A DNA stretch of 47,357 nt from Fomitopsis serialis (Eukaryota; Basidiomycota; Agaricomycetes; Polyporales; Fomitopsidaceae), in assembly GCF_022376445.1 (NCBI RefSeq), contig NW_025955269.1, forward strand, positions 1 to 47,357, read 5' to 3'. Under the pieces are notes generated by a model. That model ran no database searches and had not been told where the DNA came from. It worked only from the letters and a program-made list of their open reading frames with translations. Each line of letters opens with the position of its first letter. Position 1 is the first letter of the stretch. A program made the translations under genes and the position numbers. This document shows positions 33,170 through 45,109 of the stretch, piece by piece.

Positions 33170-36100
33170 ATGTCCGCCACCCCCCACGCCTGGAACGCAC
33201 CTCCGCCCGTTTACGACACTCGTTCGACCACCGGGCTCAAACCGTACCTTGAGCTACCTCACCTTCTCTCTCTGACATGGCTTGCCTACCCCATCCTCTC
33301 TCTGCTCTTCGTCGCCTTCCGCCTCCAGCTCTCCGCTCAGTCCGCGCAGGCCAGTGCTGCCAGTGCGAAGACCAACCTCCTTGCTGCATGCCAGGCTGCG
33401 CAGAAGGCCGCCACATCTGCGGCGAGTATGCCCCGCTACCTCGCCGCCATGACCAATAACGGCATTGCCGATGCTGTCAACGATACTATGAATGCTGCTC
33501 GCGAGGCACTGGTCCTCACCTTGACCGTCATGGAAGCCATCATCAACTTCATCGTCGATATGTACCGCTCTACTTTCCTGTGCTTCTTAGAGCTGGTCGT
33601 GCGTGGCGCACTTTCACTGCTGATTGATGCGGTATCCGAGGTGAGCTCGAGTCACACATATACCCACCAAGTTTCTTAGCCTGCTTGCACCACCTGCAGA
33701 TCAACTCATTCCTCACCAACACGTTCAGCTCAATTCGCTCATCGATTCAAGGTGATGTCGGCAACGTCAATGGCGTGGTTCAGTCGCTCGTGGACAAGGT
33801 GAACGACTTGAAGGTGTTCGGAAATATCACAGCCCCACAACTCAGCATCCCGGCACTGTCTTCTCTGGAGAATGTTACTCTTCCCAACGACTTTCAAGAG
33901 GCACTTATCAAGCTGAATGGCTCACTGCCCACATTGTCTACGCTCAAGAGTGATCTTGATGATCTGTGAGTCCATACGTCCCGACATACAAATGATTCCG
34001 GCTGACTGTGAGACAGAATCGACACACCCTTCGAGCTGGTCAAGAAGGAGATCAATGACACCTTCGCAAACCTCACATTCGACCGCGCGGTGCTTCCCAT
34101 CCCCCAGCAGAACGCGCTCAGCTTCTGTGACGACATGGACACCTCCTGGGTGGATGACGTCGGAAGCGACCTCGTCAAGGTGGCGCACATTGGCATCATC
34201 ATTCTCATCGTCCTCGCGCTGCTCCTGGTCGGTGCGAACTGCTTGTTCGAGTGGTACAAGTGGCGATGCATGAGGAATCACCTGCAGTATACGCGCGACG
34301 CGTGGACCTCCGATCCTACGGCTTACAACGGTGGCGTCTCGAAGTTCGGCACCCCTCTGGTGGACATGAGCGACCACAATCTGCTTGTTCTTGCAGCAGA
34401 CTCGCAGCACCCGCACCTTATGAAGATCGCGAATGCGATCGCACGTTTCCTCCACCTCTCCCCTTCGCAGTATGTCAATCTGCGCTGGTTCATGCACTAT
34501 GTCTTCCATCCTCCTGCGCTCGCGTGCTTCCTCATCGGTTTCTTCGGTCTCCTCTCAGTCGAAATTCAGCTGATCGCCATCCGTCCCATCGCAGACAAGT
34601 TTGGGGACCAGGTGTCGGCCAGTGTGTCAAACACGGTGGACGTCATCGGTACATCCATCAACGGGAGCATGTACAATCAAAGCGCGGCGTATGCAGGCTC
34701 GATCAATGCGCGGGTTGCGACCGTGCAGACAACCATCAGTGGCGGACTCATCGGCTGGATCGACAACTCGACCGTGACGCTGAACAACACGATCAACGCG
34801 TTCTACACGGACCTGCAGAACACGGTCAACAGCGTGTTCAACGGGACGGTCATGCAGAGCCCCGTCGACGAGTTCATCAAGTGCTTCATCGGCTCCAAGG
34901 TCGAGGACCTCGAGGAGGCGCTCACGTTCCTCCACACGAACCTCAACATCAACCTCCCGACGGTGAACGAGAGCGTGCTCGTGCTCTCTCAGGGCGACAT
35001 CAACGAGATCACGAGCCCCATCGCGGAGGCCGCCGTCGGCTCGGGCAACGGGAACAGTGAGGGCATCGTCGGCGAGATCGTCGACGCGTACGTGAAGTCC
35101 CTCGAGGGCGAGCGCATCATGTTCGGCGTGTTTATGGGCCTCTGGGCCTTCGTCGTCCTCATGGCGCTCGCGATCATCTTCTGGCACGCGTACGGCAAGC
35201 ACTGGGTCGAGGCGTACAAGCGCCGCAAGTGGGAGCGCGAGCAGCGCCGCGGCGTCGACGGCCTCATCGTGCCCTTCCGTGACATGGGCCCTGGCGGGGC
35301 CCAGCACGAGGCGCATGCGGACCCCGAGTTGCGCGACTCTGCGGTGGTTATGGACGAGAAGAAGGGCGCCGGGGAGGCTGCCCCGGACAGTTTCCTCGAG
35401 CACGACTCATCTGCAGGGCGGCCTAGCCGCTTCACGCAGATGCTCACCGCCCCGACACGCTTCATTACCTTGGGCAAGCGAGCCTTTGGTCGGGACAACG
35501 TGAGCGATGATGAGGAGAAGACTGCCGCGCTCTCGATGCACGACGAAGCCAAGCCGGAACACCCGAACACCACTCGGTGGACCCAATGGCTCAGCGGCTC
35601 CAATGGCAAAGGCTCTGGGAACGCGCAGACCGATGCGATGGACGAGCCTGAGCCTGAGAACGAGAAGCCCACAGGCGAGTGCGTTCGTCCTCCGCTGACC
35701 ATCAACGTCTCCCAAGCTTCCACCGCCGAGTCCAACATGACCACCATCGCGCGGGAGAACGACGCGCGCCCGACCTCCGCCTGGTCCGTCTCGCCCGGCC
35801 CGCCGCCAAAGCTGCCCTGGATGACGAACATCCTCCCGACGCGGCGCGTCGGCCTGTCGACCAACCCCTACCTGAAGCGCAAGTCCCAGCACGCCGTAGT
35901 CGTCACCCCACCCGCGCCCGTGCCTGCGCCCGAGCCACAGCCCATCATCCACATCGCCCCCATCCCGCTGCACCACGCGTTCGCCCGCCCGCCGACGCCC
36001 ACCACGGAGGTCTTCCGGCCGCTGCAGCCCCCGCCGCGCCACCCGGGCCCGCGCCATCCGAACCTGCAAGTCCGGACGCAGACGCAGCCACAACCCTCGC

Positions 36101-36387
36101 CACAGTACCTCCATCCCCATACCACCCTCGACCCCGACACCTCGACGCCCGTCACGCGCCTGCTGACGACGACGCACGCGCGGCACTCGTCGATGGCCGT
36201 GGACCCGTTCGTGACGCCGTTCGACGACGAGCACCGTGCGATGCCCTCACCCCAGACGCCTGCGATCACGAACCCGTTCGTGGACGACGACCCGTTCGCG
36301 GACAGAAGGGATAGCCACCGCGAGCCCGCCAGCGGTGGGCGCAAGCTGAAGCGCGCGACGAACCCTTTTCTCGCCTTCGCTCTTTGA
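33170..36387 (+). CDS. PRM1: Plasma membrane fusion protein PRM1
   Basis: Exons 33170-33640, 33700-33965 and 34017-36387; 1035 residues. Prm1 is a pheromone-induced multispanning protein that stabilises plasma membrane fusion during mating or hyphal fusion. Features in order: a short N-terminus, helix 1 ([20 protein letters not shown]), an Ala/Ser-rich heptad region, a second hydrophobic pair ([36 protein letters not shown]), a glycosylated extracellular loop, helix [19 protein letters not shown] followed by [14 protein letters not shown], helix [19 protein letters not shown], a second glycosylated loop with many NxS/T sites, and a last helix [19 protein letters not shown]. The family is normally about 650-750 residues; the extra length is a 380-residue Pro/Ser-rich cytosolic tail. 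The long antisense frames here are shadows of the GC-rich coding strand. Confidence 0.93.
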
Positions 36388-37077
36388 GAGAGCTGGTTTA
36401 TAATCTTCACGGTTGATGTTCGACACGTATTCCTTTTCTCTGTTTTCTGATGACGCCAGCCCAGAGCGGACTTCTGGACACGACTGCTCATTGACGGTTT
36501 AATCTTGGCTGTTGCCCTGCGATCCCCCTCTACTACTCTCCTCGCCATGACTTGTTGTCACCACGCTTACATTGTATCCTTACGCTCTGTCCAGGGAACC
36601 CGAGCACTGTAGCAAATTGTACGTACTAGTACGGCAGTATAGCCTAATGTCTTCATAGTCACATTCAATGCATATCATCGTTATACCATGCTCCGTTCAT
36701 GGGTTGTGAGCGTCGCTATGTCATGAGACGCAACTAGCTCCAGATCAACAAGGATCGCCGTACTGAACATAGTCGGCCTCAAGGCCGCTGCGTAGCATAC
36801 GGCCCACTCAGTCAATACTGCACTGACAATTGTAGAGCAAGAATTGTGTTATCCAGCCGAGCCCGCGCACAACAGTCAACGTCATCTCCATACAAGTACA
36901 CTGCTGCAGCTTCACGCTTTGTTTCCTGAGCGAGCCCCGAAAAATAATGCAATACGATAGCGAACGACTCTCAATAATTATAGCAACTAGCAACTATCCA
37001 ACACGCCCCGGCGCACCAACGCCCTACTATCTACAGCCAAGAAATCAAGCAACCAAGAAGAAACATCCAAGCACGCC
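36388..37077. other. Intergenic between convergent genes
   Basis: 690 bp between PRM1 and the PAQR gene. AT-richer than the coding DNA. No gene, repeat or RNA seen. Confidence 0.5.
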
Positions 37078-38960
37078 TCACGAGCACACCCCGCCGATGC
37101 CGCCCTTGAGGTCGGTCATGGCGGCCTTGTGCTGGCTGATCGCGAGCACGATGAAGACGTGCCAGATCGCGTGCGAGCCGCCGCCGACGCGGTCGAGCAC
37201 GTGCGAGTGCGCCCAGCGCGAGGCGAGGTAGCACTCGGGGAAGTGCGTCGCGTAGAAGACGAGCCCCGCGACGTACGAGAGGATGGACGGCATCACCGGG
37301 CCTGCAGCATAAGTGGAGCGCCGTGAGCGCGGAGTGTGAAGGTGAGGGTGAGAGGGGGACGTACGGATGAAGGCGAGCATCTCCGGGGTGGAGTGGAGGT
37401 AGGCGAGGGTCGCGAGGGGCGCGACACTCGTGAACGCTAGGACAAGGAAGAACGCGATGCGGTAGTTCTACCAGGAGCGCATCGGGTCAGAGACACTCCG
37501 AGGTGGAAGAAGTGCTGCATACCCTATTCTTGTACTCGTTGAACCATTCCATGAACGGCAGGATGCTCCCCGAGACGCCCATGAGGAGGCACAAGGAGAG
37601 GAAGCCGTTGCGAATCACAGCGTTGCATTGAAATCCGTAGTGCACGACCGTGCCGACGGACGCGCTGATTAACCTTTACCTCCGTGAGCAGCGCAGCGTG
37701 CCACAGCATTGATCCAACAACCTACCAGCCAATGCCGACGTAGTCAATCCGTGCGCAGAGTTCCATCCCCTTCGGATTCGCACAGCCCGCCATAGTGTGC
37801 CAGAGAGCGCTCGTGAAGAGGCATAGCAGAGCGAAGGCGGTGAATGCGAGCATCGGCGTGTCGGGTTCGGACGCGGTGGAGGACAAGGGGGTGAAGGGGA
37901 AGAGCGCGACAAGCCATGCTACAAAGGGTATCAAATGCGTGTGGATATTCACTGGGGTATATTAGTAGGCAGCATCCACATTGGTAGAGAACAACAACAT
38001 ACGGGTCTCATTGTGCAGTGCGAAGAGGGACAGGAGAAGCCGAGGCCACTCTGATAGAGGGATGAAGCTGTTGATTACAGAGTTAGACCTTTGCAATGCG
38101 GCGCGCCCAACGTGGAACCCACCGGTAGCCATGCTTTACAAACGGATTGTTGCGCCATTGGTGAGGTAAGTCGGCGTACTGTATAAGTCGTGATCCATTA
38201 AGTGACTGCTTCATTGCGAGCGCAACTTCGTAGGCTATCCGCTCTCCCTCCCGTATGTCGGATGATAGCTCCGCAACGAAGTCCGAGGATGCGACCTTGT
38301 CATACATATCAGACAGGGCGCTCTTGGGGATAGCAAGGATAGATCTAGGCGGTGCGGGAACTCTATGGAGGAGAGATGGGTCTGCAGTGACTGCAGACGG
38401 TCGGAGAGCGTGGTCACATAGTCGAACGGGCGGTTGAAGTCGATGTCAGAGACGCGGGCACGGACGTCGTCGAGGCGGGCGCGCATGTCGGCGAAGTCGA
38501 GGTCCGGAAGGCGCGAGCGGACGTCGGGCATGTCGGGGATGCGCGCGCGCATTTCGTCGAACCCGGGTACGTCAGGCATGCGGGTCCGGACGTTGTCGAA
38601 GGTGATGTCGGGGAGGTGCGAGTAGACGTCGTTGCGGATCGCCCGGAGCAGCTCCAGCCCATCTCGGGCCCATGCGCGCGCATCATCGACTGTCATCTCT
38701 CCCTTCGTTTTGAGCGACTCCGGGGACACGGGGGACTCGAATTGGGACAGGCGTGCTTCGAGCTCGGCGAGGTAGGAGAGGACATGGTGGCGTAGCGAGG
38801 CGAGAGAGGTGTTTGGGAGGTCGAGGGCTTCTAGAGAGGGGGACAAGGACTGGCAGAGAGAACGAGTGATGTAGGATCCAGCCTCCTGGTTTGTTGAGAA
38901 TCGGCGGGCGGGGGTGCGGCGATGGCGCAGTTCGGTGGTGGTTTCTGTGACGGTGGCCAT
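37078..38960 (-). CDS. PAQR/hemolysin III-family membrane protein with long N-terminal extension (one single-base break)
   Basis: Six exons: 38960-38123, 38067-38003, 37951-37726, 37664-37523, 37467-37365, 37301-37078. The C-terminal part is a seven-helix PAQR (adiponectin-receptor/Izh) domain: LPHQWRNNPFVKHGYRFIPL, LFALHNETLNIHTHLIPF (first metal ligands), SALWHTMAGC, ASVGTVVHYGFQC, and the final SHAIWHVFIVLAISQHKAAM with the paired His residues of the zinc site. Such proteins act in membrane lipid or ceramide and zinc homeostasis. The first 230 residues are unusual: a predicted helical region with degenerate repeats of the type MRARxPDxP. The frame breaks by one missing base at GGGG 38326-38329 (CCCC on the coding strand); adding one base gives 533 codons. 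All later junctions are in phase. Confidence 0.85.
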
Positions 38961-39351
38961 AGAGAGAGGCGTATTTTTCCTGCAGGCGAAAGGCCTGAAT
39001 GCTCTAAGTCTATGGGGAGGGGAGGAGGGTCAGCCAGAGTCGTCTGAGGCAGGTGGCTGTGGTGCCCGAAGCGGAGCGCGTCAAGTAATCAATTACAGGT
39101 CCGCTTTTGCCCCACTCCCCATCGGGCGAGGCACCGAGCACTGTCCCTCACCTGAAATGCGGCCCAATGCCTGTGGGCACTACCGGCCTCGCGCAAGGAG
39201 GCTCTCCTGAGTGCTGTGGCCGAGAGGAGGCTGTCGGTAATCCGCCCCGATCGAGATCGCCCATAAACTATTCGCCGCACGTGATCGTTATGCCGCGTAC
39301 GTACCAGAATGGCTACGTCGAGAGGACCACTTACTTCCTTCAAGCCAGTTC
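38961..39351. promoter_or_regulatory. Divergent promoter between the PAQR and peptidyl-tRNA hydrolase genes
   Basis: 391 bp separate the two start codons. CACGTGAT (minus strand ATCACGTG, fitting RTCACRTG) lies at 39278-39285, 66 bp upstream of the hydrolase ATG. Confidence 0.45.
39278..39285. promoter_or_regulatory. CACGTGAT E-box
   Basis: RTCACRTG match on the minus strand, 66 bp upstream of the peptidyl-tRNA hydrolase ATG. Confidence 0.4.
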
Positions 39352-40034
39352 ATGCCCCCCGCGTCCTCTCACTTCTTGGTAGTTGGTCTCGGCAATATCC
39401 CGTATCCTGGAACGCGGCACAGGTGGGATAGCAGAGCCAATGTGCTTTCTGAACATCTATGTACTGACCTCATCCATAGTATTGGCCATCTAGTCCTCGA
39501 TGGCCTTGCCTCCCGTCTGGGTGTATCCTTGACATCGGATCAGGAGGTGAAGGGGTTCAGAGCGACGAAACACAATGTTCCCATTGGCAGCGCCGATATC
39601 TCCATCACACTCTACAAGCCAAGTGCGTTCGTCGGGGTTGCATCTGCACCACCACACGCTAAACGCGACGTCCGCATGCAGAGGCACTCATGAACATCTC
39701 GGGCCCGCCCGTCGTACGCGCTCTGAAGAGTCTCGCTATCCAGCCGTCAAACATGATAGTCGTTCACGATTCACTGGACCACAAGCCCATGAAGCTCTCG
39801 CCCAAGTTTGGAGGCTCGGCCAGTGGACACAACGGCGTTCGCAGCATCATCGAGGCCCTTGGAGGGGAGAAGGACTTCCATCGTCTCAGGATCGGTATTG
39901 GACGTGATCAGTCTGACCCTGCAGACTACGTCCTGGGACTTTTGCCCCGCTCCGAGCGTGTTTTCTGGCAGGACGGCGAGGGCACCGACGCCGTATGGTC
40001 GGCGTTGCTGAAGATCATGGTCACACCTCGCTAG
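39352..40034 (+). CDS. PTH1: Peptidyl-tRNA hydrolase, bacterial Pth type
   Basis: Exons 39352-39422, 39480-39622 and 39682-40034; 188 residues, about the usual length. Pth cleaves the ester bond between peptide and tRNA to recycle prematurely released peptidyl-tRNAs, mostly for mitochondrial translation in fungi. Motifs: FLVVGLGNIPYPGTRH with the Asn of LGN and the catalytic His of TRH, then KPKALMNISGPPVV, the second signature MIVVHDSLDHKPMKLSPKFGGSASGHNGVRSI, and FHRLRIGIGRD followed by DYVLG. The usual Asn after the catalytic His is Ser here (TRHSIG), and LGNPG is LGNIP; both are modest departures. No strong mitochondrial presequence is visible. Confidence 0.92.
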
Positions 40035-40543
40035 ACTCAAGATCGCAGTCGGTGGACCTATGTGAGTACAGTTCAAGGCCATTCGGTCCCTCTCACGATT
40101 CCCATGGCTGTAGACGACGGCGCCGGCTTCAGTGTTGTACGGCAATGTTGTTATTTACGGCCTGGGACTATTCGACGTCGAAATGCTATCGGCCGTCCAC
40201 CACGTACAGCTGCGTCTCTATCCGGCATCAGAGCGTCGAAATATAGGGTACGGCCCTTCTATCTCGCTTCACTCAGGCTGTCTGCACGCTCTATCTGCTT
40301 CACCGTGGTAAATACGCGTCAATGACGCGCAGATATCGCGGTCACGCGCGCACTCTACGCTTATACGGTTCGCCTTCGTTTCCAGGACGCGCATGTGGCG
40401 ACCATCTTTGATCCAGGGCCTGTCATTGATGCCGTGTGCAGTCTGCGAACCAGCGTGCTTCTTCCCGGCGTGCGTACATAAGACTCGGTTATGCCCGTCT
40501 GCGCCTCCCGCCCACCGCTCCGCGACCCCGCACCGAGGTCGAG
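40035..40543. other. Intergenic, GH92 upstream region
   Basis: 509 bp between the hydrolase stop and the GH92 start. No coding frame of interest; presumed terminator and promoter. Confidence 0.5.
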
Positions 40544-43500
40544 ATGGCTGTGCTCCGAGGGCCCTTCGTGGTGCTAGTTGCTGCTTCTTTGCTTGGCCTG
40601 GTGGGTGCTCAGCCGTCGCCTGTGGTCCAAGAACACATCTCTGCAGCTATCGCGTCGGCGGCGGCGGATCCGGACAATGTCGACTACACCTCGCTGGTCA
40701 ATGTCTTCATAGGCACCGACAATTACGGGGATGTTTGGTATGTATAGGTTTCTCTTGAGGGGAGTGTCATACTCAAATCACGGTGTAGTCCTGGCGCCTC
40801 TGTCCCCTTCGGGATGGTATGTACAACCCCTGCTGCCCTCAATGTCATTAAGCCGGAAGCTCATACGCACCTAGGTCAAATTCTCGACAGACATGACGGG
40901 ATATGCACCCGCGGGTACGTGGTGTACTCGCGTCAGCGTACACGCTATGTGCTAATGTAGGACGCCAGGTTACATCGCGGACCCGACGGAGATGATTCGC
41001 GGTCTGAGCCCCATGCACGACAGCGGAACTGGTTCGTCTTCAGGTACCTACGGTAACTTCGAGATCATGCCTCTCCTCTGCCCGGACGGCTTCGAGACGT
41101 GCGCCGTGAGGCTCGACGACCGCCTGCGGTACCGCAAGAACAACACAGACGTAACTACCATCCGCATAACGTCTTGTAGATAGTAGATGTGACATACGCG
41201 TATAAAAGGAAGCCTACCCCGGATACTTCGCCCAAACGCTGGACAACGAGATCAAGATGGAGGCTACGTCCACGCGCCGCGCCGGCCTGGAGCGCTTCAC
41301 GTTCCCCAGCGGGTCGAAGCCGTACTTCACGCTCGACCTCGCGAATGACCTCCCGGAGTCCTTCGCCGGCGGATCCTTGAACATCGATCCTGAGAACGGG
41401 CGGATCACCATGGGAGGATTCTGGGGCTCGAGGCGCGCGCCCATCTCTTCATGCATACGAAACCGCTGACGGTGTTGTTGGGGGATAGTTTCGGACCTGG
41501 TGCCTTTCATTACCAGGCCTTTGCTTGTTATGACCTGCTCAACGGCGGCACGCAGAAACTCGACGAATACGGCGTCTGGACAGGCGAGACGTAATGTTCC
41601 TCACAGCCCGTTCCTAGTGCGCCGCTGACCCGGACGCTCACAGTTTTGGCTTGGACTACTGGGGAGACGCCAAGGGCCTCGGGCAAACCAACCTGAACCT
41701 CTCCGTCGACCTCATCGGGGACGTCTACCAGTCCGGCGCGCTCTTCTCCTACGCGGGGGAGCCCGAGGAGATCACCATCCGCGTTGGCATCTCCTTCGTG
41801 TCCGAGGCGCAGGCGTGCAGCAACGCGGAGACGGAGGTGGGAGGCGCGACGTTCGAGGAGATCGAGGCGGAGTCGAAGGCGCTGTGGAACGAGCGGCTGA
41901 GCACGATCACGATCGACTTTGCGAACACGGAGCCGAACATCACGGAGCTGCTGTACTCGTCGTGGTATCGCTCGAACCTCACCCCTGTGAGTGCGGATAT
42001 ATGCTGAGGCGTTTGCTCCTTCATTGATCTGAACGCTGCAGAACAATGCCACGCATGAGACACAAGGGCCGTATGCGAACACCACGCACTTCTATTTCGA
42101 CTCTCTGTACTGCAGGTGCGTGGCTGTCCCGCCCCACGAATGCAATTGCTGACACTTACATGTAGCTGGGACACCTTCCGCACGTTCTATCCACTCATGG
42201 CCCTCCACTCACCCGTGCACTACGCCCAGATCGTCGATAACTACATCGACGGCTACCTCAAGCAGGGTTGGATGCCCGAGTGTCGGGCCAACAACCTCCC
42301 TGGTTGGACTCAAGGAGGTAAGCATCATATCCGAGGGACGACATATACTATGGATTGAATACTCAACCGGCACTGCAGGTTCGAGTGGAGACCTGATCGT
42401 CGGGCATTTTGCCATGCTCTACCACAACGAAGCAGAGGAGCTCGGCATTGACCTGGAGCAGCTCTACGCTGCTATGGTGCAGGACTCGGCGGTCAATCCT
42501 CCGGAGTGGAACATCATGGGTCGTCAGAGTAACGTCTACAAGTACGTCTTCGATCACAGGTCTATAAACTTACCAACTGACATCCTGTCAGTCAATATGG
42601 CTACGTGCCCTTCGCCGCACTCGACACCAGGAGCACCGGCCGTATGACTCGGGAGGGTAGTCGGACCGTCGAGGTGATCTGTCCAGTTTTATTTGGACAT
42701 AAGTGCTTGTATTGAACCGCGCATATAGTATGCTTACGAAGACTTCGCAATCCGGCAAGTCGCACTGCTTTTGAACAAAACCGAAGACGTCGATGTGTAC
42801 ACGAACAAGTCCTATGTGCGTTCATGATGACGATTCTGTAGTAGACCCGTTTCCACCCTTGCTTGTGTAGTTTTACAAGAATGTATGGGATCCGACGGTC
42901 AACAGCGACGGCTTTACGGGTGAGCGTAGCTTACACGGTCAGTTGCTGACAGAGCTAACCGCGCATCGCAAAAGGTTTCTCTCAAAAGCGCTATCCCAAC
43001 GGAACCTTCTACTACACAGACCCCATTGATTGCTCGCCCGTCGATTCGAACCCAAACCGTGAATGCTCGTTACAAGATGACAACGTCGTCGGCTTCTACG
43101 AATCATCATCCTGGGAGTACAGCTTGTGAGTCCTGCCTTCGCTCGCAACGTGGAGGTATTGCTGAAGTGACACTCATAGCTTCGCACCTCACGACATGGC
43201 ATCCGTTGTGGATATGATGGGAGGCAATGTACGTCCTGTGCAGGTTCAGTTTGCGCGTAGTTGACATGATGCGCCATCCAGGAAACTTTCATTGCACGTC
43301 TGGACCATTTCTTCAATGTACGCACGGAAGAGTCGTCCGCGTCACCTATCATCAATGCTGATGATGCCTTGACAGGCAAGCTACTTCAACGTAGGGAATG
43401 AACCATCGTTCAACGTAAGTGCTAGATTTTCTCTTGACTGCTGGACGAAGTTCTCATCATTTGACTGCAGACCCCAATTGACTACTTGTATGCCAACGCA

Positions 43501-44081
43501 CCGACGAGGAGCGTCGATCATGTCCACGACGTGGTGTTCAGCTACTTTGACATCAGTAAGTCGCGCAAGGCGTTGACTTGAGCATACGAAGGTTGAGACA
43601 GTGACACCCTCAGCACCTGCTGGCTTACCTGGGAATGACGATCAAGCTGCAATGGCAACTGTTTTGGTTTGGCACCTACTCGGCCTTTATCCTGGTACGT
43701 ACCTGCTCATTGCCACCTTGCAATCGTTAACCGACAATCGTCGTAGTGCCGGGTTCGTCAGAAATCCTGGTTGTATCACCCTTCCTACCTACGTACACCA
43801 TTCATAACCGCTACCTGAACACCAACACGACCGTCACGGTGAAGGGCTTCGATCCGGCCTCCGTCCAGCAGTACATCCCGGAAGGCGTCGCCGCCTACGT
43901 CCAGAATGTCACGATCAACGGCGTACCCTCTCCTTCTCGGTGCCATTTCGACTTCTACGACATCTTCCGCGTCGGCGGCGAACTCGTCATCGAGGTCACG
44001 GCAGACAAAGATTCCGTCAACGACTGCGGCGCCTCTCTACCTGACTCGCTCTCTACGGGCGGCTTCAACACAGTCCGATAA
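40544..44081 (+). CDS. Glycoside hydrolase family 92 alpha-mannosidase, secreted
   Basis: Twenty exons: 40544-40737, 40789-40816, 40875-40914, 40969-41150, 41209-41432, 41489-41590, 41644-41986, 42042-42115, 42166-42317, 42379-42541, 42592-42673, 42729-42815, 42871-42919, 42975-43125, 43180-43228, 43282-43317, 43376-43414, 43471-43555, 43614-43694, 43747-44081; 831 residues, fully in phase. GH92 enzymes are calcium-dependent inverting exo-alpha-mannosidases trimming N-glycans or mannoproteins. A signal peptide (FVVLVAASLLGLVGA) leads into VFIGTDNYGDVCPGASVPFG, RGLSPMHDSGTG, then the catalytic (alpha/alpha)6 domain with SWDTFRTFYPL, MPECRANNLPGWTQGG, SWEYSFFAPHDM and GNDDQAAMATVLVWHLLGLYPVP. 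Many N-glycosylation sites fit secretion. Intron 41433-41488 has a GC donor (AG|GCGCGC); only that boundary keeps WGSSFGPGAFHY in frame. Confidence 0.95.
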
Positions 44082-44282
44082 CCAGAGGTATAGTGTTCTG
44101 GATAGTTATGGCTTAAATACCACAGTTCAACACAGCAACAGGTCACAGCAACGAGACGAGCACGGTAGCCAAGATAGATGGGCGGTAGACATACATCGTA
44201 GAAATGGATACAGACGAAGGGCGCGTAACAGTCCCATTTACCATCAACATCGTGAAAATCATAAAAGTATCGTCAAGAACGG

Positions 44283-45042
44283 CTAAAATGTGGATGGTCC
44301 AGCATCTGAAGGTTTTGAGGGGTTGATTGGCGGACGAATCGACACGACGCCAGGGTTCGTCTCGTCAGGAATGACCTCAATGTGATGACTGCAACACTTT
44401 GTCAATGTGAGATAGTCAAGCATGAACGAGCAACTGACTCTTGCATTGCCCCGATAATAGCAAGCTTCAGAGCGGGTATCTTGCCCTTAGAATGGTTCCC
44501 GCGACCGGTGATGATACGCAGTTCCGGTACGCCGGTGACCATTGCGTCATACAAGGCCTGCTCTACCCGTGTGACGGCCTCAGGGACCTTGAGACGATGT
44601 ACATCAATGGTCTGGGGTACTGGCGTGAAGTTGTGGGCTACGGTAGCAGATTAGTATGAGCACGAAGCTGTAGGGTAAGGGACGCACCTTTGAAATAACG
44701 CCTCTCAGCCTTTGCGTGCATGTTCTTCGCCTCTTGCTCCGCTTGATCGCGTTCGATTTTCAATCGAAAAGCCTTCCAATGATCCCCGGCCCTTTCTGCA
44801 GCAAAGTATTCCTGCCGCAACCGAGACCGTTTAGCCTCCAAGGCCAACGCCGCCTCACGCAGCTGGTCTGCTTTGGATATCAAAGCGCCGCGCGACTTCT
44901 CGGTCACAACGCTAGGAGCTTCCGACTCCCCGACAGACGCATCATCTGCGATCACTTGCTCGTACTCTGGTGGCGGGCCGCGCGATGACGCTGCCTTCTC
45001 TGTTCTGGCCGCATCCTCGTCGACTTCGGGAGTAGGAATCAT
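44283..45042 (-). CDS. Smr-domain protein (DUF1771 plus Smr)
   Basis: Exons 45042-44688, 44637-44439, 44388-44283; 219 residues from the ATG at 45042. The DUF1771 helical segment reads LRQEYFAAERAGDHWKAFRL followed by EAKNMHAKAERRYF. The Smr domain follows with IDVHRLKVPEAVTRVEQAL, ITGRGNHSKGKIPALK (the TGRG motif of Smr nucleases) and HIEVIPDETNPGVV. Eukaryotic Smr proteins are RNA or DNA nicking endonucleases or ribosome-linked mRNA-surveillance factors. The TGA just upstream is in frame, but the DNA between 45043 and 45165 reads well as Met/Pro-rich protein in another frame, so the true N-terminus probably includes the upstream membrane-protein frame. Confidence 0.8.
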
Positions 45043-45109
45043 GGCATCGATTCAACGGGAGGCATCATCGCCGGGATTGGCATGGCGTCCATGAGCTCTG
45101 GTGGTGCAG

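Noticed and set aside
34627..36548. Long antisense frames over PRM1 (up to 291 codons)
   Set aside because: They mirror the GC-rich PRM1 coding strand and show no domain-like sequence; PRM1 is clear on the plus strand.
38123..38960. An extra intron in PAQR exon 1 to explain the frame change
   Set aside because: No GT-AG pair between about 38440 and 38310 brings the two frames into phase.
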